A DNA stretch of 64,000 nt from Oenanthe sinensis (lineage: Eukaryota; Streptophyta; Magnoliopsida; Apiales; Apiaceae). The position numbers were made by a program, and so were the translations under genes. Every line of letters starts with the position of its first letter. Position 1 is the first letter of the stretch. The notes beneath the pieces were generated by a model. The model was not told the origin of the DNA. It ran no database searches and was given only the letters and a program-made list of their open reading frames with translations. Shown here piece by piece: positions 56,239 through 64,000 of the stretch. Location of the stretch: contig CM053810.1 of the NCBI GenBank assembly GCA_028671895.1, forward strand, positions 60,699,501 to 60,763,500. Direction: 5' to 3'.

Positions 56239-59200
56239 CTACTTGCTTTCATGCAACTGAACACTATATGGTCCAGTCAGGTAAGTCTGAGTTCTTGCTG
56301 ATAGTTCTTGCGACACAGAACGCATAGTAGGCCGCGACTCTGGTGTGGAACGGATACATGCTAGTGCTGCTCTAACAACAAACCTCACATCCTCTGCTAT
56401 ACTCTCTGTCGGAGGTGGAAGACGTTTGTCAAGTAAATCCTTCAAAGCGAAGTCTGGATCAGTAGACAAATCTGAAAGGAACTCCCCAGGGTGTCTTCCC
56501 ATCATTACTTCCAGCGCAACGACCCCAAAACTATACACATCAGATTTTGCGGTGACTAGCATACTCAAGGCAAGTTCTACACATAAGAAAACACATATGC
56601 ATGTTAATAACAAATTTATTTAGCATCAATATATATAACACTATGCACACATGATAATGAGATGAAAATATGTACCTGGTGCCATGTAGCCATAAGACCC
56701 TGCAACATTTGTCCAGTTCGATGATTCTGTGCTCAACAACCTTGCAGTGCCAAAATCTGAGAGTCGTGGCTCTAATTCTGACTCGAGCAAGATATTATTC
56801 AGTGATACGTCTCTATGCACAATAGGTGGAGAACAATCATGATGCAAGTAAGAAAGTGCATGAGCCAATCCTATAACAATTCTCACCCTTATATCCCAAC
56901 TTAAATCAGCCCCCTCATCACTATACAACAACTTCCCCAAGCTACCTCTCTCTACAAATTCATATGCCAAGTAAAGGCAATTGTCCCTGGAACAGAATCC
57001 ATGTAGTTTGATAATATTACGGTGCCTAACTTCTGTCAAGGTTCGAATCTCATTCTCAAAGCTCCATCGATTATTTGATGTAGCATTACTAGAATCTGTT
57101 ATATTGAGCCTTTTAACTGCTACAATCTCACCATTATACAATTTGGCCTTGTACACAGTTCCAAATCCTCCTCTCCCAATGCAGTACCTTTCACTGAAAT
57201 CTTCAGTGGCCTTCACGATATCTCCAAATGTAAACTTCCCTTTCCTTTCCCAAATTAGTGACTCAAATTTCTCTGAATTGATCGTCTCCTCATCACTTTT
57301 CTTGATTTTCTTCCGACTCATGAAACATCCAACAATGATAATAATCCCAAAAACTAAGAGGCTGACCACTGCTACAATGACACCAATGATGACTTTCTCA
57401 TTGGAATTGGATTTCTTGGATGACTTGGAAGATGTAGAAGGACACGGGGATAACCCGTCTGCATCTCCACACAGAAATGAATTTCCAATGAAAATTTTCT
57501 TCTTCACTTGTTGTTGGAGCAAGGGTATAGGTCCAGACAAGTTATTGTAAGAAAAATCTATCATTTGCAAACTAGACATGTCGGTAGACAGTGAAGGAAA
57601 AATTTTGCCCGAGAGTTCATTATGTGAAAGATTGAAATTCTCCAAAACATTCAGTTTTCCCAAATTAGAAGGAATGGTGCCTGAAAGTGAATTGCTACTC
57701 AGATCCAAATTTATTTGCAACTGACGTAAATTGCCAAGTTCAATTGGTATCTCTCCTGAAAAACTGTTGTGGCTCAAGCTCAAGCTTAATAGGCTTCCAC
57801 AGTTCCCGAGCTCTTTTGGTATGCTTCCTTTCATTGTGTTTGTAGACAGATCAAGGCGTTCGAGCTTCGATAGTTTTCCAAAACTATTAGGGATGTCTCC
57901 ACTCAAATGATTGTTGCTCAAGTTGAAATCGAACAACAGGGCCAAATTTCCCAGTTCAGCTGGAATCTCACCTGTCAACTGATTTGAATCCAGATGCAAC
58001 ACTTGCAAATTCATCAAGTTTCCCAGCTCAGCCGGGACTGCACCTGAAATTTTATTTCTCGACATCTCTATGTTTGTAAGACTTTCACATTTTCCCCACT
58101 GGGATGTGAGATCACCTGTAAACTTATTGCCATTTAGACTAATGAAAAGAAGTCGTGGGTGAAAACCAAATGCTTCTGAAATGTTTCCGGAAAACCTATT
58201 CTCATCAAGCCGGACTCTACTTAAATTGGAGCACTTTCTCAGACAAATTGGCAAATTCCCTGAAAAATTGTTTCCGTTTACTGAAACCCTTTCAAGGGCC
58301 AAACCACTACACAATCCTTCAGGCAATGCCCCAGAGAAGCTGTTGTTGGAAAACCCAACATAAGACAAATTGGGACTCTTTTTTCCCAAGTCCTTCGGAA
58401 TGCTGCCGGATAATCTGTTGGTAAAAACAGAAAATGTCTTCAGGTTACTTAAATCAGCAATGGAACCAGGCACTTCTCCATGTAATTGATTAGTATTAAG
58501 ATCAAGAGTTTCCAGCAGTGTTAAGTTTCCAATCTCAGGTGGAATCGTTCCACTCAGATTATTGAAGTGCAAATGTAATAGTACCAAATTGGGGAGGTTC
58601 CCAATTGTCACTGGAATCGAATCTGCTAGGAAGTTTCCTGACAGGTCTAATTTAAAAAGCTGTTTCAAGTTTCCAATCTCTTTGGGAATTGGTCCTGTGA
58701 GATTATTGTCATACAAATAGAGGTACGTAAGATTTGTTAACATACCAATTTCTGGGGGAATATTACCAGAGAAGGTATTGTTTTGCATCTGCAGTGCTGT
58801 TAACTCAGTCCAGTTGCTGATGAAATCAGGTGAGATCTCACCTGACAGAAAATTATCTGATAGGCCTAGTTCAGATATACGTGTAAGATTCGAAAATGAC
58901 AACGGCAAAGGGCCAGTAAGCGAATTTACAGCGAGAGCCAAGTAGTTAAGCTTGGTACACAAGCCAAGCTCAGGAGGTATACTAGAGTTCAAAAAATTTT
59001 GATTGAGATCAAGCTTTTGAAGCTGCCTAAGCTGACCCATAGAAGAAGGAATCTGTCCTTCAAATGCATTGTTATACAGTTCAAGAACTTGAAGATCAAG
59101 TAAAAGACCTATACTGTCAGGAATAGATTCCGAGAACTTATTCTTTCCTAGGTGAAGTTCTGTTAGCTTGGAAAGCTTTGAAATATTTATTGGCAATGGC

Positions 59201-59895
59201 CCTTCAAATAAATTATCATTAAGATTGAGGACTTCGAGATTAGCCAAATGGGTAAACACTGGTTCAGGTATGGAACCAGTTAACTTATTTTGTGACAAAT
59301 CAAGAAAAGTTAGATTCTTAGAGCTAATTATAAAGGATGGAAATTCTAAAGAAATGTTATTGTAGTATAGGTTGAGGTGTATCAGAAATGGCATGTCTGA
59401 GAACAAGGACCAGTCTGGATTACCCAAGTTATTTGATCCCAAGTCTAAATACTGTAACTTCTGAAGATGACTAATTTGGTAAGGGATAGTACCATTTAGA
59501 TAGTTGTCGTCGAAGCTCAAGTACTCAAGTTGTGTCAGATTTTCAATCGCTCCTGGTATAACATCTGAAATGAGGTTGGCGCTCATATCCAAGGAAGTGA
59601 GGTACGGAAATGATGAGAAATTGAAGTGTGCAAGTGTTCCATTGAGTTCTTGACCGGAAATGTTGAACCCCGAAACTGTGCCTGCAGTATTGCAAGTAAT
59701 GCCAGTCCAGTTGCAAAGGTTTTTGAGGTTTCTTATAGACCAAGAATCGAGAGTAGCAGATGGTAATAAACTGTTCTTCCATTTGACAAGAGCTTCTGCC
59801 TCGGTTCTTTGTGATGATGTTATATTTTGTGGAAGTACAGATATGAAAAGAACATGAAATAGTAGAAGAACAAGAGGTTTATGAAATATAGCCAT
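56239..59895 (-). CDS. MIK2-like LRR receptor kinase (two exons, 1185 aa)
   Basis: Exon 1 is 59895-56676 and exon 2 is 56576-56239. The 99-bp intron (donor GTACATATT, acceptor ATGTGTAG) splits the glutamate codon of the kinase APE motif. Signal peptide about 1-26; LRRNT cap with [14 protein letters not shown]; about 28 LRRs; [10 protein letters not shown] cap; membrane span about 836-859. The kinase has GRGGFG at 907-912, the VAVKR lysine near 928, [11 protein letters not shown] from 1027, DFG at 1047-1049 and an intact APE. It is an RD kinase and all catalytic residues are present. MIK2-clade kinases sit in the plasma membrane and sense small secreted or fungal peptides; the ligand here is unknown. 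Length and exon layout fit the family. No stop or frameshift seen. Confidence 0.93.
56577..56675 (-). other. Intron of the MIK2-like kinase (99 bp)
   Basis: Phase 1, GT-AG. Without splicing, the first ORF ends in [10 protein letters not shown] shortly after APE and would lose subdomains IX-XI. Confidence 0.9.
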
Positions 59896-59963
59896 TTCTT
59901 TATATGTTTGGTTGTTTGCTTGTTCCCTTTTGTTCCTTTGTGATATAGTAAATATGTAATGGG

Positions 59964-59974
59964 ATATATACTAG
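59964..59974 (-). promoter_or_regulatory. Candidate TATA box of the MIK2-like kinase
   Basis: On the - strand GTATATATCCC lies about 70-80 bases upstream of the ATG at 59895, compatible with a leader of about 40 nt. Positional inference only. Confidence 0.45.
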
Positions 59975-60284
59975 TTTAATTAATGTTGTCCCACAGAGAT
60001 AGAATCAGACACACAGTTTCACTTCAACAAAGACAATTAACTAATGAAATAAAAGATGAAGCAAGGAGGAAAATACAAACTAAGCTGCAGACTTTGACTA
60101 TTCTTGCTTACTATTTGCCAAAAAATGACCATTACATTGGTTTGGCATTACGTGTAGAAGAGGTTTAGGTTAGAGCTTAGTAAGGTGCTCACATGTGAAT
60201 AAAGGGACCAAGTTTCTGTCCACTTGACAACTATAAATTTGCCAGGAAAATAAGAGATCAACATGACTATAAGTTTGTTTACAT

Positions 60285-60890
60285 CAAAATGTCAACTAAA
60301 TACTCTGCTTAATAGCTCCTCAGATCAACATGTGAAGCCTAGAATTTAACAAAAATTAATTTTCTTTTTGCTTCACCATATCTAACTCAAGATATGGAAA
60401 AGAACCCTGATTTTAGTACATATTATTATCATTTTCATTCTTTTCACTAGCTTAGTTGTATGCTAAGTTAACTAAGTAATGGTTCAGTAGGATGTGACAG
60501 TATTTAAAATCTAACCAAGTTGATGATTTGATGAAGACTTGTATATATTTAAATAGTATAATAACTTCTAATGATCTAGGTTGTTACCTAGCTTTAACCT
60601 CCCTCCTCTGATTAACTTTTAACTAAATCTCTGGCAAAAAAAACTATTTATATTACAACTGTAGCCAGGTGGTAACCAGGGTCAGGGATGCACAACTCTT
60701 CCAAAATATTTCAAAGATCATTAAAATTCACTTGAAATGGATCATATATTATGAACTTTTGCATCTTTATTCTCCGTTTGAATTCAGAAATGAATCTCGA
60801 CCACCGATCACCCTTTTGGAAATTTCTGAATTTGACATTAATCAATATAACTTAAATTTTCGTGGACTTTTATTAACTACTCACCCAACA
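60285..60890. repeat. Duplicated upstream segment, copy b
   Basis: Matches 35437-35810 and 61141-61675 in order: CAAAATGTCAACTAAATACT, TATCTAACTCAAGATATGG and TTAACTACTCACCCA. Diverged by indels. It represents the 5' flank that accompanied duplicated MIK2-like genes. Confidence 0.7.
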
Positions 60891-61140
60891 TGCCCCGGAT
60901 CAAATTTCGACTATGCTTGAACTGAGTGCAAGCAATATAAGCCATTGCATAGGGTATCCATCATTAGGGGATAATTTTTTTAAAAAAAATTGGGAAATAA
61001 CTTAAAAATGAAAAAAAATTCAAACACGAAGCTAGTTATTTGAAGTCAAAAATCAAAGGAGGCATATTTTAATTAGCAAATAGAAAAAAGCATATTTTAA
61101 TTAATAAATAGAAAAAGGGATTGATATTTTAATTAATTTT
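60891..61140. other. Intergenic, AT-rich
   Basis: Nothing recognisable except short repeats of CATATTTTAATTA (61060-61130). Confidence 0.5.
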
Positions 61141-61920
61141 TTTTATTCATTATATCTAACTCAAGATATGGGAAAGAAAACAGATAGTCAGCCTGTTTGA
61201 CAACTACTAATTTCCGGAAATAAGCCCTTATTTTCGGAAAAAAGTAGGTATGTATGTACCTTTTCTGAAAATAAGTAACTTATTTTTTATTTTGAAAATA
61301 ATATTTGATTTTAAAATTCTAAAATAAATATTTTTCTTTAAAAAAAATGAAATAAGTAACTTATTTTAAATTTAAGGAAACTCAAACGGCCGTATATCTG
61401 CTTTTTCTCTTCTTTTTTTTTTTTAAGAAAAACAAAGGTTGTTCGTTCGTTTATGAGATTGAAGAGTCAACACAAAAGATATCCTTATAGATCTTAGATT
61501 CTATATGTCCGGTTGTCAAAGTTAAGACTATAGAAACATTATTTTTCTTTCATATTTAAATCTCTCTTTGAATTCAGAAACGAATCTCGATCACTCTTAC
61601 ACTTTTGAAAATTTCTGATATTGACATAAATCAATATAACTAAAATTTTCGACTTCTATTAACTACTCACCCACCATGATTAGAGTCAAGTTTTGACTTT
61701 GTTAACCTATATGGAAGAAAGAGAAGAAATACGACTTGATTAATAGGTATTCGTTAAACTTTGTTAACCTACATTAAAGAGAGGGAAGAGATGTGACTTG
61801 ATATAACCAAATGCAATTTTTTTTAAAAAAATTGTATTTGTGGTTGTTTTCTGTTGCATTGGATTTTCGTATTTTTGCAACAACAAAAAAATCACATTTT
61901 TACGAAAAAAGAATAAAAAA
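61141..61920. repeat. Duplicated upstream segment, copy c
   Basis: Matches 35490-35810 plus 55577-55800, which are now separated by the 19.8-kb outer element. This copy shows the uninterrupted arrangement ACTCACCCACCATGATTAGAG and so confirms the CCCAC target site. It carries a MITE at 61191-61392 that the other copies lack. Confidence 0.85.
61191..61392 (+). mobile_element. MITE, family B copy 2 (about 200 bp)
   Basis: Ends GCCTGTTTGACAAC and CTCAAACGGCCG. Similar in reverse orientation to 17436-17652. The paralogous segment at about 35540-35560 reads straight through (CATAGTATTTCTGC) and serves as an empty site. The target duplication is only 2-3 bases and remains unclear. Confidence 0.75.
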
Positions 61921-62303
61921 CAAATCATATTTTTGCATTTGCTTGCAAGTGATTGCACCGAGATTGAATGCATGCAAACAAGAAGTTGTTCTGCTATACT
62001 TGGTAGTTGACCTGATTACAAAAGTACCCTGAATTGGAAAATGCAGCAGCTTTGGCTCCAGACCCTGGAAGTTATAACCAACCTCTAGAGTTGCTTTTAA
62101 ATCGTCAAAAATCTCAGTTCCAACAAGCACAAAGTTAAACAAGTTTAGCATAAAGTTACTAATTGTTGACTGGAACACAAGTCTAACTTTTTATTAGTAG
62201 TAGTAAACAAACTAGTGACAAAGCATAGCAAATACTTGCACAATATTATTGTGAACACATGTCATCCCAAAATGAAAAAAAGAAAAAGAAAACAGAACAC
62301 ATG

Positions 62304-62490
62304 TCATCTACAAGTTGGGACTCTTGTGTTTTTCATGTATGTTCTAATTCCTTTTTGCTCAACTCCTTCAATATATTTCACAAACTGTATAGGCTTTGAA
62401 GTTGCGAAAACAATGCATCTCATGGAAATTCCGCATACCAATCCAAATCCATAACCCATTAGGATTATTTCCCATTCGAACCGAGCGTCC
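62304..62490 (-). pseudogene. C-terminal exon fragment of an LRR receptor-like protein
   Basis: A splice-acceptor-like CCTTTCAG precedes 62490. The frame encodes an acidic remnant, EWEIILMGYGFGLVCGIS (membrane span with GxxxG spacing), FATSKPIQFVKYIEG and a basic tail, and ends at 62304. It resembles the tail of the RLP at 8880-9020. No LRR sequence is found upstream on the - strand before the copia LTR, so it is a fragment. Confidence 0.8.
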
Positions 62491-62579
62491 CTGAAAGGCA
62501 TATGTCTAGGCTTATTTATAATAATTAGATGACAACTCAATTCAGATAAGAAATCGAAGTAAATAATAAATATGATAAC

Positions 62580-63794
62580 ATGAATCAAGAAAAAGAAAGT
62601 CAACTAGACACAAAGAATCCTAAATATCAGAAGTGTTCTGATGAAGCTACTACTCTACACCGGAAGAAGTTTATTAATATGTTCAAGCGTCGGTGAAAAA
62701 TAAAGAAGTAGTATTTCAGAAGATACATATGATTTCAAGTGGCTACTACAGAAAGATTCCAAGAAAGGAAATATTAGAGACAAAACTAGAAACAAGAACA
62801 AGACAGAAGATCACAACTATTAAAATTAAAAGGTGAATAATATTTATTTAGTATGGCACAAATGAACCAGACAGTACATTTGTGTGTCAACTAATTTAAT
62901 AAATATTTATCACCTAGCTCAAGTGATTTTCAGACAAAAGACAGAAGACAGAAAGATTCAAGTCAAATCTATAGTGGTTGTGCAGTGAAGAAACTAAATT
63001 AATTCTACTATCAAAAGTTAATTAATTATTTAATTTATCTACTTAAATTAATTCACCTTGAATTAATTTAATTTATAAATTATTTAATTAAAAATTGATT
63101 GAATTAATTAAGTTAAAAAGATCATTTTATTTAATAATTAAAGAAAGTCTTGCTGCATAAATTAGAAAGTCTTACCGAATCTGATCAACAAGACTTTCAA
63201 AAATCTTACCGAATTTCATTAAAACTTTACAGAAAGTCTTACCGAAAAATCTCTTAAGACTTTAATTAAAAAGTCTTACCGAATTTTTCAATAAGACTTT
63301 TCAAAAGTCTTACCAAAAAATGAAAAGTCTTACCGAGTTTTAAAAGTCTTGCCCATCTTATTTCAAAAGTCTTAAAAACTATTTTATAAAGTCTTTTGAT
63401 TTTTTAAATAAGTTTTATTCAAAAGTCTTGCTAGTTTTTTCCTCTATAAATATGAGGCCAATGGTTTCATTATTTCAGTTGATTGAAAACATTTAAATTC
63501 AAAAATTTGTATGCATTATAATATTCACAGATTTCTGTGCAAGTTTGAAATATAATTGTTAAACCCGAACAATTCATGTCGAAATCGTTCTAGAACACTT
63601 TATCAATTATATACACTTTTCATCAGATTAATTTTGTAATATCTTTCAAGTTAAAAATTATATCTTCTACTTGAACAGTATTTCATTAAAATTAATATTT
63701 CGTGATTAATTAAAATAATATTTTTAAATCCAAAATTCTGTGATAAATTTAGATATTGTATTCAACCCCCCTTCTACAATATCAGGGACCAACA
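62580..63794 (+). repeat. LTR of a second copia element (right end certain, left end tentative)
   Basis: The right end ATTCAACCCCCCTTCTACAA ... GGGACCAACA parallels the SIRE LTR end (ATTCACCCCCTCTCTACAAC) and is followed by a primer site. TGAATCAAGAAAAAGAAAG at 62580 is a possible left terminus; this choice is a guess. A TATA-like CCTCTATAAATATGAGG lies at about 63432-63448. The only internal part in view runs to the window end. Confidence 0.7.
63120..63430 (+). repeat. AAGTCTTACCGAATTT degenerate tandem repeat in the LTR
   Basis: About a dozen imperfect copies of AAAGTCTTACCGAATTT with variable spacing lie just upstream of the LTR TATA-like box, the same relative position as the GATCGA array in the SIRE LTR. 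Confidence 0.8.
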
Positions 63795-63795
63795 A

Positions 63796-63808
63796 ATGAC
63801 ATCAGAGC
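63796..63808 (+). promoter_or_regulatory. Copia primer-binding site
   Basis: ATGACATCAGAGC, one base after the LTR. It differs from the common TTGGTATCAGAGC mainly by AC in place of GT. It defines the + orientation of the element, whose coding region lies beyond the window. Confidence 0.8.
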
Positions 63809-64000
63809 TAGTTGATATTTTTAATATCAGATCCGAACCAAATATTCCGCAACTCATACAGATCTCAAAAATTATTTTTAATTTGAAATAATTTTTATTC
63901 GAAATAATTTCTTTTCACAAAAATTATTTTTGATCAAAAATTATTTTAAGTCAAAAATTAAAATATTTTTTTGAAACACTTAATTTTTAATCTTATTAAA

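Noticed and set aside
62215..62454. + strand ORF overlapping the RLP tail
   Set aside because: It is antisense to a recognisable RLP C-terminus on the - strand and shows no family similarity.
1..64000. tRNA, rRNA or other structured RNA genes; organelle or bacterial insertions
   Set aside because: No convincing tRNA arms, rRNA segments or organelle genes were seen on either strand by eye. A tRNAscan/Infernal run would be needed to exclude small ones.

Overview
The window is nuclear DNA of a flowering plant. The evidence is AT-rich host sequence, GT-AG introns, plant leucine-rich-repeat (LRR) receptor genes and a dense load of plant-type transposable elements: a SIRE-type Ty1/copia element, a Tat-lineage Ty3/gypsy element, a Helitron, MITEs and a hAT element. 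A eudicot, perhaps an asterid such as an Apiaceae, is my guess, but the sequence alone does not prove it. Nothing prokaryotic is present.

Host genes. Two receptor genes look intact. The first is a two-exon LRR receptor-like protein on the + strand (5079-6501 joined to 7721-9024, 908 aa, no kinase). Its first exon resembles the ectodomain of MIK2-type receptor kinases, while its second exon is a classical receptor-like-protein C-terminus. The second is a complete MIK2-like LRR receptor kinase on the - strand (59895-56676 joined to 56576-56239, 1185 aa). Around them lie broken relatives: RLP fragments at 1-300, 9203-9669, 13300-14040, 14580-15070 and 62304-62490, and a MIK2-like 5' fragment at 20693-21141. 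A fatty-alcohol-oxidase (GMC oxidoreductase) pseudogene lies at 9981-13300 on the - strand and is broken by a 483-bp hAT insertion. The picture is a receptor cluster in birth-and-death turnover.

Transposons. From 1 to 20 kb there are small elements: a Helitron (906-1708), a Tourist-like MITE (2605-3046), MULE-type MITEs with 9-bp target duplications (4662-4873, 7384-7579, 17766-17959), a further MITE family (17436-17652 and 61191-61392) and LTR-like remnants. From 21.1 to 35.3 kb there is a Tat-type gypsy element on the - strand arranged LTR-internal-LTR-partial internal. It carries a long antisense ORF with its own TATA box and introns. From 35811 to 55571 there is a second, deleted LTR element (target duplication CCCAC). 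Nested in it is a 14.7-kb SIRE-type copia element (37897-52575, target duplication TAGGT) with gag, pol and an unusually long env-like third ORF. The window ends in the LTR and primer-binding site of another copia element (to 63794).

Working together. The intact receptor kinase and RLP are cell-surface sensors. The RLP would need a partner kinase (SOBIR1-type) to signal. Most other coding capacity belongs to retrotransposons whose polyproteins are largely frame-intact but carry scattered stop codons. Gene boundaries and insertion ends were read directly from splice motifs, terminal repeats and target-site duplications; lineage names are from family knowledge.
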